A DNA stretch of 9,015 bases from Actinomycetes bacterium. Lineage in GTDB: Bacteria > Actinomycetota > Actinomycetes > Propionibacteriales > Propionibacteriaceae. Made by a program: the position numbers and the translations under genes. Below, one piece after another: positions 1 through 6,439 of this stretch. The stretch lies in contig JAJYQH010000297.1 of the NCBI GenBank assembly GCA_021794705.1, forward strand, positions 1 through 9,015, given 5' to 3'. Every line of letters begins with the position of its first letter. Within the stretch, counting starts at the first letter, position 1. The notes under the pieces were generated by a model. It did no database searches. It saw only the letters and a program-made list of their open reading frames with translations, and had not been told where the DNA came from.

Positions 1-588
1 GGGCCACAGCTTGACGGCCGCGCCGAGGCCGATGAACACCCCGCTGCGACCGGGCCGCCGCTGCACCCACAGAAGGGCGACGCCGACGAACACCGCCGGC
101 AGTACGTCGAAGCGGAACCAGATGAGCGAGCCCATGCAGAAGCCGAACGCCATCCAGTACCACGCGGCGAGCCGCGCGCCGGCCCGCCACAGGACCACGG
201 TGAACGCGGCGTCGAGCAGCGCCATGCCGATCGCGAAGGTGAAGATGTAGACCGACGAGACGTTCGCCGCGGGCCAGCGGAACAGCTCGAGGAACCCGAC
301 CACCGGGGCGGGGTACTCGGGCAGCCGCTGGTCGATCGAGGGCGTCGAGTGCAGCGCCCAGAAGTAGTAGCGCGGGTCGCCGGTGATGTATTGGTAGTGC
401 GCCGACCACTCCCGGAGCATGATGGCGCGGGAGACTCCCCACACCGCGAGGAGCAGCAGGGGGGACGCCGCGATCCGGCGGGCGGTCTCGGCGAGGGGCG
501 GCCGGTGGGGTGCGGGCCACCTGTCGTCGACCGGGCTCGACTCCCGGGTCACGTCGGGCATGTCACTGGTCTCGTCGTGAACCGTCAC
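1..588 (-). CDS. GT87/DUF2029-type membrane glycosyltransferase, 3'-truncated by the window edge
   Basis: The first 196 codons of a polytopic membrane protein whose C-terminal part lies beyond the left edge. The frame is open throughout. The likely start is the GTG at 588–586, overlapping the TGA (587–585) of the upstream gene, which implies translational coupling; an in-frame ATG at 561 is an alternative. After about 40 polar residues, hydrophobic segments appear at about 42–58, in the 110s–120s, 130s–140s, 160s–170s and near the end. It is clearly paralogous to its upstream neighbour: both share GD-x-(R/K)-YYF after the first membrane segment (D71 here), EYP-x-P, LDA-xx-FT-xx-LWR-x-GA, a RFD motif and a final KLWP. 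The conserved Asp in the first external loop fits the catalytic acid expected in GT-C fold enzymes. By family, it probably transfers a sugar from a polyprenyl-phosphate donor to a cell-envelope glycan or lipid at the outer membrane face. Donor and acceptor cannot be assigned. Confidence 0.8.
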   Translation of the reverse strand, partial: MTVHDETSDMPDVTRESSPVDDRWPAPHRPPLAETARRIAASPLLLLAVWGVSRAIMLREWSAHYQYITGDPRYYFWALHSTPSIDQRLPEYPAPVVGFLELFRWPAANVSSVYIFTFAIGMALLDAAFTVVLWRAGARLAAWYWMAFGFCMGSLIWFRFDVLPAVFVGVALLWVQRRPGRSGVFIGLGAAVKLWP

Positions 589-2012
589 GGAACCGCCTGG
601 TGTCGTCGTGCGCCCGGGCGCCACCACTGGCCGTGGCGGAGCCGGGAGAAGTGAACCACCCACAGTGCCACGAGGTACAGCAGGTAGGTGAGAAGCAGAT
701 TGCGGGTGGCGAGCACCATCGTCACGACGCTCAGCCCGATCGTGCCGTGGACGATGGGGTCGTAGCCCACGGGGTAGACGATGGTCGTGAGGACCGTGCA
801 GGCGAGGAACACCCGGCTGATGGTGCGGAGCCGGTCGACGGCCTCGTTCTCCGAGCGCTCCCGCTCCTCGGGACTGTCGTCGGCGAGCGTGGAGTGGGGG
901 AGCATCGCGATGCCGGCGGCGGCGGGGCCGCCGAGCCACATCATGTACTGCGGCGAGAACGTCTTGTTCGACAGGATCATGACGAGGATGACGAGTTGCA
1001 TGAGCGCGGACGCCTCGACGAAGCGCTGCCGCCCGCGGCGCAGCCAGGCGACGTAGCACACGGCGACGCCGGCGAGTCCGACCGCCTGGGCGACCTTGGC
1101 GAGGACGAGCATCGTCTCGGTCATCGGCCCGGAGATCTCCCACGCGTTCCAGATGGAGACGTTCACCGCGTACGCCGACAGATGGAAGATGCGCCAGATC
1201 ATCGGCGGCACCGCCCACAGCGACTCGATCTGCAGGCCCCGCGCCGACTGGTACTCGAGGGGCGAGAGCAACCGCGACCACCCGGCGTACCACAGGGCCA
1301 GCCCGGCGAGCACGACGCCGGCGGCCCCGAACCCGATGGTGGTGCGGATCCGCGACCGGCGGTCGCCGCCCAGCAGCGCCGGCCAGAGCAGGGCGGGCCA
1401 CAGCTTGATCCCCGCGCCGACTCCGGTGAGCAGCCCGGCACGCAGGTCGTCGCGGCGTTCGAGGGCGAGCAGTGCCAGGCCGCACAGCACGGCGGTGACC
1501 AGATCGAAGCGCAGGTACGCGGTGGGACCGACGAGGAGCAGGAACACCGTCCAGAAGAACACGGCCTCACCGCGCCGGTTGGCCCCGACCCGCCACAGCA
1601 TCCAGGTGAACCAGGCGTCGAGGGCGACCATCGACACGACGAACAGGCCGGTGAACACGTACTGGTGATGCAGGCTCAGCGCGTAGAGCAGCTCGAAGAA
1701 CCACAGCACCGGCGTCGGGTACTCGATCATCGTCTGGCTCGGCCCGGTCTGGGCGAGCAGGCTCATCTTGATGAAGTAGTACTTGGTGTCGCCGAGGGTG
1801 AAGCGCAGCGACCCCCAGAAGACGAAGATAAGTGCGCGGCTGATCAGCCAGGACCACCAGATGAACCGGCCCGACTGGGTGTGCCCGAGGGCGCCGAAGA
1901 TCGCCCGGACGCCCTGGGTCTCGCGCCGCGGAATCCAGGCGAGCGGACGACGCCAGCCACCGGCCACGGCGGTGGTGCCGGGTACGGCGGGATCTGACGG
2001 ATCGTCGGCCAC
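585..2012 (-). CDS. GT87/DUF2029-type polyprenyl-phosphate-dependent glycosyltransferase (membrane)
   Basis: A complete 475-residue membrane protein. The start is GTG at 2012–2010, chosen because GGAGGA lies just upstream (2021–2016). Starts further upstream in the same open frame would run through the tRNA-Arg gene. The first 48 residues are hydrophilic and presumably cytosolic. About ten hydrophobic segments follow, including 51–69, 117–140, 150–168, 171–184, 225–243, 302–323, 337–348 and 433–454. Family-like motifs are GD-TKYYF with D75 in the first external loop, IEYP at 97–99, RFD at 168–170, GIKLWP at 201–206 and SNKTFSPQYMMWL at 348–360; the S-P-Q-Y block is typical of actinobacterial GT87 proteins. 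Length and layout suit a GT-C mannosyltransferase acting on lipid-linked sugars at the cell envelope. The stop overlaps the start of a paralogous downstream gene. A charged loop (residues 376–396, rich in Glu, Asp and Arg) interrupts the C-terminal membrane part. The substrate is unknown. Confidence 0.85.
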   Translation of the reverse strand: MADDPSDPAVPGTTAVAGGWRRPLAWIPRRETQGVRAIFGALGHTQSGRFIWWSWLISRALIFVFWGSLRFTLGDTKYYFIKMSLLAQTGPSQTMIEYPTPVLWFFELLYALSLHHQYVFTGLFVVSMVALDAWFTWMLWRVGANRRGEAVFFWTVFLLLVGPTAYLRFDLVTAVLCGLALLALERRDDLRAGLLTGVGAGIKLWPALLWPALLGGDRRSRIRTTIGFGAAGVVLAGLALWYAGWSRLLSPLEYQSARGLQIESLWAVPPMIWRIFHLSAYAVNVSIWNAWEISGPMTETMLVLAKVAQAVGLAGVAVCYVAWLRRGRQRFVEASALMQLVILVMILSNKTFSPQYMMWLGGPAAAGIAMLPHSTLADDSPEERERSENEAVDRLRTISRVFLACTVLTTIVYPVGYDPIVHGTIGLSVVTMVLATRNLLLTYLLYLVALWVVHFSRLRHGQWWRPGARRHQAVP

Positions 2013-2015
2013 TGT

Positions 2016-2021
2016 TCCTCC
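2016..2021 (-). promoter_or_regulatory. Ribosome binding site that fixes the start of the GT87 gene
   Basis: GGAGGA on the minus strand, three bases before the GTG at 2012. It decides the start because the open frame continues upstream through the tRNA gene to about 2408. The spacing is slightly short but usable. Confidence 0.65.
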
Positions 2022-2078
2022 ATATCGCCTGGAGTGGCCACCTCGTGGCCCGGGACGGCACGCGGCCCGACCCATGTG

Positions 2079-2153
2079 TGGCGCCCCCGGCAGGATTCGA
2101 ACCTGCGCTCCCGCCTCCGGAGGGCGGTGCTCTATCCCCTGAGCTACGGGGGC
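2079..2153 (-). tRNA. tRNA-Arg, anticodon CCG (reads CGG)
   Basis: A 75-nt cloverleaf on the minus strand. The acceptor arm is GCCCCCG paired with CGGGGGC (2153–2147 and 2089–2083). The D stem is GCTC/GAGC with an 8-nt loop. The anticodon stem is CCGCC/GGCGG around loop CTCCGGA, placing CCG at 2120–2118. The variable loop has 4 nt. The T stem is GCAGG/CCTGC with loop TTCGAAT. A discriminator G is followed by an encoded CCA (2081–2079). All stems pair perfectly, so the gene looks functional. It reads CGG, a frequent arginine codon in this GC-rich genome. It lies 66 bp upstream of the GT87 gene on the same strand. Only a weak 6-bp hairpin (2036–2050) lies between them, so read-through into the GT87 genes is possible. 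Confidence 0.97.
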
Positions 2154-2185
2154 CAACAGCCCGGCTTCCTGACCGGGCGGGCTCA

Positions 2186-2213
2186 AGATTAGCAGCAATA
2201 CCGGAGTGGTCGA
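2186..2213 (-). promoter_or_regulatory. Possible promoter of the tRNA-Arg gene (and perhaps the GT87 pair)
   Basis: On the minus strand, TCGACC (2213–2208) resembles a −35 box. After a 16-nt spacer, TAATCT (2191–2186) fits the actinobacterial −10 pattern TANNNT. The tRNA 5' end would lie roughly 30 nt downstream of the predicted transcription start. The region is one of the few AT-richer pockets between the divergent units. I saw no equally convincing promoter for lysA on the plus strand. Visual match only. Confidence 0.35.
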
Positions 2214-2292
2214 GACCGCGCGGGCCCCGCACCGGCGTCCACGGGGACCGGCGGTCACCGGTCGCACCGGGCCGATCTGGCAGGCTCGGACC

Positions 2293-3693
2293 ATGACGCA
2301 CATGCACGTGGCGGGTGCCATCCACGCCGATGCGGTCCAGGCGGGTCCCCAGTGGCTCACCCGCCCGGCGGACGTCAACGCCCTCGACAGGGCGGTGTGG
2401 AGCAGCACCGTGACCCGTGGCGACGACGGGGCCCTCCGGGTCGGCGGCCGCGACGTGCGCGAGATCGCGGCGGCCGAGGGGACGCCGGTCTACGTGCTCG
2501 ACGAGCTCGACTTCCGGCAGCGGGCCCGCGCCTTCCGCGACGCCTTCGCGGGGTGGCACGTCTACTACGCCGGCAAGTCGTTCCTCAGCCGCACCATCGG
2601 GCGCTGGATCAGCGAGGAGGGGCTGTACCTCGACGTCGCCACCGGAGGCGAGCTCACCGTGGCCCTGAGGAGCCCCATCGACCCGGCCCGGATCGCGTTC
2701 CACGGCAACAACAAGACCCTCGACGAACTGCGGTTCGCCCTCAGCCGGGGCGTCGGACGGATCGTCGTCGACTCGATGGACGAGATCGCCCGGATCGAGG
2801 CGCTGTGCGGCGACCACGGCTGGCACGCCTCGGTGCTCGTGCGGGTCACGACCGGCGTCGAGGCGCACACCCACGAGTACATCGCCACCGCCCACGAGGA
2901 CCAGAAGTTCGGCTTCTCGATCACCAACGGGCAGGCGATGGTCGCGATGGTGCGCTGCCACATGAGCGAGCACATCACCCTGCTCGGCATCCACTCCCAC
3001 ATCGGGTCGCAGATCTTCGACACCGCCGGGTTCGAGGTGGCCGCCCGCCGCGCGACCAAGCTGTTGGCCCAGTTCACGGCGGCGACCGGGGCCCAGCTGC
3101 CCGAACTCGACCTCGGCGGCGGCTTCGGCATCGCCTACACCGCCGACGACTCCCCCGAGAGCCCCGACGCGCTGGCGCGCGAGCTGCGCGAGATCGTCGA
3201 GCACGAGTGCCGCGGGTACGGGCTGGCCGTCCCGACGATGTCGGTGGAGCCGGGCCGGGCGATCAGCGGCCCGACCACCCTCGCCCTCTACGAGGTCGGC
3301 ACGGTCAAGGTCGTCGACATCGACGGCGGTCAGCGGGTCTACGTCTCGGTCGACGGCGGCATGAGCGACAACATCCGCCCGGCCCTCTACGGAGCCGAGT
3401 ACACCGCCACCATCGCCTCCCGCGCCTCGGCCGCCGAGCCGGTGCTCTGCCGCGTGGTCGGTCGGCACTGCGAGGGCGGCGACATCCTCGTCCGAGACGT
3501 CTTCCTGCCCCGTGACATCGCCCCCGGCGATCTCATCGCCGTCCCCGCGTCCGGGGCCTACTCCCGGGCGATGGCCAGCAATTACAATCACACTCCGCGG
3601 CCCCCGGTGATCTCGGTCCGCGACGGACGCCTCACCACGCTGATCCGCCGCGAGACCATCGACGACCTGCTGGCGCTCGACGTCGGGGAATGA
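2293..3693 (+). CDS. lysA: Diaminopimelate decarboxylase
   Basis: A 466-residue PLP enzyme that decarboxylates meso-diaminopimelate to L-lysine, the last step of lysine synthesis; it also sets the diaminopimelate pool used for peptidoglycan. It is a fold-type III decarboxylase with an N-terminal alanine-racemase-like barrel and a C-terminal beta domain. PLP lysine K95 sits in YYAGKSF. Other family motifs are HGNNK (137–141), HSHIGSQIFD (from 234), DLGGGFG (273–279), EPGR (319–322), the catalytic cysteine C393 in RHCEGGD, and Y423 in SGAYSRAMASNYN. The protein aligns along its length with mycobacterial LysA from memory. The chosen ATG at 2293 has only a weak Shine–Dalgarno-like sequence; ATG 2302 is an alternative, and the frame is open back to 2206 without family-like sequence. 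It is the first gene of the lysA–hom–thrB cluster and lacks the usual argS neighbour upstream. Confidence 0.97.
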   Translation: MTHMHVAGAIHADAVQAGPQWLTRPADVNALDRAVWSSTVTRGDDGALRVGGRDVREIAAAEGTPVYVLDELDFRQRARAFRDAFAGWHVYYAGKSFLSRTIGRWISEEGLYLDVATGGELTVALRSPIDPARIAFHGNNKTLDELRFALSRGVGRIVVDSMDEIARIEALCGDHGWHASVLVRVTTGVEAHTHEYIATAHEDQKFGFSITNGQAMVAMVRCHMSEHITLLGIHSHIGSQIFDTAGFEVAARRATKLLAQFTAATGAQLPELDLGGGFGIAYTADDSPESPDALARELREIVEHECRGYGLAVPTMSVEPGRAISGPTTLALYEVGTVKVVDIDGGQRVYVSVDGGMSDNIRPALYGAEYTATIASRASAAEPVLCRVVGRHCEGGDILVRDVFLPRDIAPGDLIAVPASGAYSRAMASNYNHTPRPPVISVRDGRLTTLIRRETIDDLLALDVGE

Positions 3694-3749
3694 CCCGTTC
3701 GCCGGCGCTCCGGCAGGCCCAGCACGCATCACAGACAGCGAGAAGAACG

Positions 3750-5108
3750 ATGACACCGATGACCAGCGTCGACCCCTCCGGCGAGCAGCCCCTGCGCGTC
3801 GCGCTGCTCGGGTGCGGCGTCGTCGGGTCGCAGGTCGCCCGCCTGCTCACCCAGCAGGGCGACGACCTCAGGGCCCGCACCGGACGCCGGATCGAGCTCG
3901 TCGGCATCGGCGTCCGCGACGTCACCAAGCCGCGCGAGGGGATCGACCCCGCGCTGCTCACCGACGACGTGCACGCCCTGGTGACGCGCGGTGACCTCGA
4001 CGTGGTCATCGAGGTGATCGGCGGCATCGAACCGGCGCGGAGCCTGCTGCTCGCGGCGATCGAGCACGGGGCGTCGATCGTCACGGCGAACAAGGTGCTG
4101 CTCGCCGAGGACGGCGAGACGATCTTCACCGCGGCCGAGCGCGCCGGCGTCGACGTCTACTTCGAGGCCGCGGTCGCCGGGGCCATCCCGATCGTCCGGC
4201 CGCTGCGGGAATCGCTGGTCGGCGACGAGATCCTCGCGGTCATGGGCATCGTCAACGGCACGACCAACTTCATCCTCGACAAGATGGTCACCGAGGGCGC
4301 CGAGTTCGCCGACGTGCTCGCCGAGGCGCAGCGGCTGGGCTTCGCGGAGGCGGATCCGACGGCCGACATCGAGGGCTTCGACGCCGCCGCCAAGGCCGCG
4401 ATCATCGCCTCGCTCGCCTTCCACACCCGGGTACGCGGCGCCGACGTCTACCGGGAGGGGATCAGCGAGATCACCTCTTCCGACATCGCCGTCGCCCGCG
4501 AGCTCGGATGCGTCGTGAAGCTGCTCGCGATCGCCCGCCTCACCGACGACGGGCGGGTCAGCGTCCGGGTGCACCCGGCGATGATCCCCGAACGCCACCC
4601 GCTGGCGAGCGTGCCCGGTGCCTTCAACGCGGTGTTCGTCGAGTCCCGGGAGGCCGGCCAGCTGATGTTCCTCGGCCCCGGCGCCGGGGGCGCCCCCACG
4701 GCCAGCGCGGTCATGGGCGACCTCGTCACCGTGGCCCGCAACCGCGTGCGCGGCGTCGCCGCCTACGGGCAGTCCCTGTACGCGGACCGCGGCGTCGCGC
4801 CGATGGGCGACACCCGCGCCACCTATCTCCTGCGCCTCGAGGTGAGCGACCAGCCCGGCGTGCTCGCGGCGATCGCGACGGTGCTCGCGGAGCACAACGT
4901 GTCGGTGCAGACGGTGAAGCAGACGGTGGAGCGGCGCGACGACCCCCTCGACGTGCACGAGGAGGCCGACGGACCGCACCCCAGCGCCTGGCTCTCGCTC
5001 ATGACCCACACCACCCGGGAGGCCGACCTGCGGGCCTGCCTCGCCGACCTGTCGCGGCGCGAGTTCGTCCGCGGGCCGGTGCGCATGATGCGCGGCGAAG
5101 GGTTCTGA
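3750..5108 (+). CDS. hom: Homoserine dehydrogenase with C-terminal ACT domain
   Basis: A 452-residue enzyme that reduces aspartate semialdehyde to homoserine with NAD(P)H, the branch point toward threonine and methionine. The Rossmann domain begins with GCGVVG (21–26). Catalytic-domain motifs are TANK-xLL, EAAVAGAIPI, NGTTN around 169–173, AEADPTADIEGFDAAAK with the probable catalytic lysine K215, and GGAPTAS (313–319). From about residue 358 a typical ACT domain follows (LEVSDQPGVLAAIATVLAEH); in this family it usually mediates threonine feedback inhibition. I chose ATG 3750 after the weak AGAAG at 3741–3745, giving a length close to the mycobacterial enzyme (441 residues, from memory). ATG 3759 is also possible. 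An in-frame ATG at 3690 overlaps the lysA stop as ATGA but would add 20 residues unlike the family. It lies 56 bp after lysA and 4 bp before thrB. Confidence 0.96.
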   Translation: MTPMTSVDPSGEQPLRVALLGCGVVGSQVARLLTQQGDDLRARTGRRIELVGIGVRDVTKPREGIDPALLTDDVHALVTRGDLDVVIEVIGGIEPARSLLLAAIEHGASIVTANKVLLAEDGETIFTAAERAGVDVYFEAAVAGAIPIVRPLRESLVGDEILAVMGIVNGTTNFILDKMVTEGAEFADVLAEAQRLGFAEADPTADIEGFDAAAKAAIIASLAFHTRVRGADVYREGISEITSSDIAVARELGCVVKLLAIARLTDDGRVSVRVHPAMIPERHPLASVPGAFNAVFVESREAGQLMFLGPGAGGAPTASAVMGDLVTVARNRVRGVAAYGQSLYADRGVAPMGDTRATYLLRLEVSDQPGVLAAIATVLAEHNVSVQTVKQTVERRDDPLDVHEEADGPHPSAWLSLMTHTTREADLRACLADLSRREFVRGPVRMMRGEGF

Positions 5109-5112
5109 CCCG

Positions 5113-6078
5113 ATGAGCGGCGGGACGCCGGCCGCGCCGCAGCGCTGGGCGCGGGTCCGGGTACCCGCGACCTCGGCCAACCTGGGCCCCGGCTTCGACG
5201 CCCTGGGCGTCGCCCTCGGCCTCTACGACGACGTCGCCGCCGCCCTCCAACCGCCCGCGGCCGGCGTCCACGTCGACGTCACCGGCCAGGGGGCGGCGTC
5301 CGTGCCACGCGACGGGTCGCACCTCGTCGTGCGGATGATCCGGCAGGCCTGCGGCGAGTTGGGGGGCGACCCGTCGAGCGGGGTCCGCCTCGTCTCGACC
5401 AACCGGGTGCCGCACAGCCGCGGGCTCGGGTCGTCGGCGGCCGCCATCGTCGCCGGGCTAGCGCTCGGGCACCTGCTGTGCCGTCCGGGGAAGGACCTCG
5501 ACCTCGACTGGCTCGCCGACCGGTCGTCGCGTCTCGAAGGCCATCCCGACAACGCGAGCGCCGCCGTGTTCGGGGGAGTGGTGCTGGCGTTCAGCCCCCC
5601 TGCACCCGACGACGGCGTGCCGCCGGCCACGCTCGTCGACCGGCTGCCGGTGCACCCGGACATCGGGTTCGTCGCCCTGGTGCCCGACCACGAGGTCGCG
5701 ACCTCGGGGGCGCGGCAGGTGCTGCCCGACGAGGTGAGCCGCGCCGACGCCGTGCAGCAGGCGATCCGCTCGGCGCTGCTCGTCCGGGCGCTCACCGCCG
5801 CTCCTGACCGGCTGCTGCTCGCCACCGAGGACTTCCTGCACCAGCGCTACCGCGCGACGCTGATGCCCGAGTCGTGGCGGCTGGTCTCGGCGCTCCGCGA
5901 GCGGGGCCTCCCGGCCGTGGTCTCGGGCGCGGGTCCGACCGTTCTGGTGCTCGGGCCCGCCGGCGTCCTCGAGGGCCTCGACGATCCCTCGCTGCGCCCC
6001 GCGCTCGCCGGATTCGTGCCGGTCGCGCTCCCGGTGGGCCACGGCGTGGAGGTCGTGGCGAGCGGCGTCGGGGAATAA
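5113..6078 (+). CDS. thrB: Homoserine kinase (GHMP family)
   Basis: A 321-residue GHMP-superfamily kinase that phosphorylates homoserine to O-phosphohomoserine with ATP, the substrate of threonine synthase. Motifs in order are VPATSANLGPGFDALG (17–32), the glycine/serine-rich ATP loop PHSRGLGSSAAA (100–111), EGHPDNASAAVFGG (142–155) and the C-terminal SGAGPTVLVL (271–280). Length is normal for the family. The ATG at 5113 is 4 bp after the hom stop; GAAGGG at 5097–5102, inside the end of hom, is a plausible ribosome binding site, so the two genes are probably co-translated. In most actinobacteria thrC sits between hom and thrB; here there is no room for it. No strong terminator follows thrB. 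Confidence 0.96.
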   Translation: MSGGTPAAPQRWARVRVPATSANLGPGFDALGVALGLYDDVAAALQPPAAGVHVDVTGQGAASVPRDGSHLVVRMIRQACGELGGDPSSGVRLVSTNRVPHSRGLGSSAAAIVAGLALGHLLCRPGKDLDLDWLADRSSRLEGHPDNASAAVFGGVVLAFSPPAPDDGVPPATLVDRLPVHPDIGFVALVPDHEVATSGARQVLPDEVSRADAVQQAIRSALLVRALTAAPDRLLLATEDFLHQRYRATLMPESWRLVSALRERGLPAVVSGAGPTVLVLGPAGVLEGLDDPSLRPALAGFVPVALPVGHGVEVVASGVGE

Positions 6079-6114
6079 TCCCACCCGGATTGGTGCTTTC
6101 CCGGTGCCGCGGTT

Positions 6115-6142
6115 TTTGTCCCAGCCCCGGCCTTGGTATATT
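6115..6142 (+). promoter_or_regulatory. Possible housekeeping-sigma promoter for rho
   Basis: TTTGTC (6115–6120) is a rough −35 match. A 16-nt spacer separates it from TATATT (6137–6142), a good −10 hexamer fitting TANNNT. This is the most AT-rich pocket in the thrB–rho gap and lies in strongly GC-rich surroundings. It would start transcription near 6149. Identified by eye only. Confidence 0.45.
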
Positions 6143-6400
6143 TCTCGACGAAGCACTCCGGCGGTCAGCGAAAGATCGCACGATGAGTTCGTTTCGATCT
6201 GTGCCCCGGAAGAAACCGCCGATTCGTCGGTGACCGCACGCGGTGAGGCACAGCAGCCCGAACAAGTCATCGCTCCAGCCGGGTGTTCCCCGCCACCAGC
6301 AGATCAGCCCCGCACGCCTCGTGCCGGCGCACCCTGTGGCCCACGCCGGGCATCCCACCCGTCGCCCCATGCGGTCGGTGCGCCATGATCCGCTCCACAC

Positions 6401-6425
6401 CGGCGGTCGTCGCCGACGACCGCCG
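6401..6425 (+). promoter_or_regulatory. Perfect 11-bp hairpin directly upstream of the rho ribosome binding site
   Basis: CGGCGGTCGTC (6401–6411) pairs perfectly with GACGACCGCCG (6415–6425) around the 3-nt loop GCC. The stem ends one base before AGAAAGG (6427–6433), the ribosome binding site of rho, and 14 bases before its GTG. There is no T-run, so it is not a classical terminator. Likely roles are translational control, a block to Rho or ribosome entry, or mRNA stabilisation. Confidence 0.6.
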
Positions 6426-6439
6426 CAGAAAGGCATTCT

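Larger units (their letters stand above)
6079..6439 (+). promoter_or_regulatory. Long rho leader/intergenic region, C-rich and largely non-coding
   Basis: 361 bp between thrB and rho without a convincing gene. It contains, in order: a weak bulged inverted repeat (CACCCGG…CCGGTG, about 6083–6106) next to a T-run (6113–6117), which is a poor terminator candidate; the AT-rich pocket 6113–6143 with a possible promoter; a tiny 16-codon frame (6183–6233); a stretch richer in C than G (6241–6360, about 54 C to 33 G by hand count), as expected of a Rho-utilisation sequence; and a perfect hairpin at 6401–6425. If transcription starts near 6150, the untranslated leader is about 290 nt. Long leaders with autogenous Rho-dependent attenuation are known for E. 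coli rho; its use here is inference. Confidence 0.5.

Noticed and set aside
510..1997. Long plus-strand open frame of 495 codons opposite the GT87 gene
   Set aside because: The product is compositionally odd (runs of Glu, His, Gly, Pro and Arg) with no family motif. The minus-strand frame encodes a clear polytopic membrane protein. Long antisense frames are expected at this GC content.
2206..2292. Extended lysA start at 2206
   Set aside because: The 29 extra residues are Arg/Pro-rich, unlike LysA N-termini, and there is no ribosome binding site; ATG 2293 fits the family length.
2013..2408. N-terminal extension of the GT87 gene up to 2408
   Set aside because: It would translate the complement of the tRNA-Arg gene and overlap lysA; the GGAGGA site supports the GTG at 2012.
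1567..3756. Minus-strand open frame of 729 codons crossing the tRNA and lysA
   Set aside because: It runs through the tRNA gene and antisense to lysA, with Val/Asp/Gly/Arg-rich composition and no domain. It is a GC-driven shadow frame.
3729..5180. Minus-strand frame of 483 codons opposite hom
   Set aside because: It lacks motifs and is rich in Gly, Asp, Val and Arg; hom on the other strand is unmistakable.
6083..6117. Intrinsic terminator after thrB
   Set aside because: The inverted repeat is short, bulged and has a long loop; the T-run is better explained as part of the AT-rich promoter pocket.
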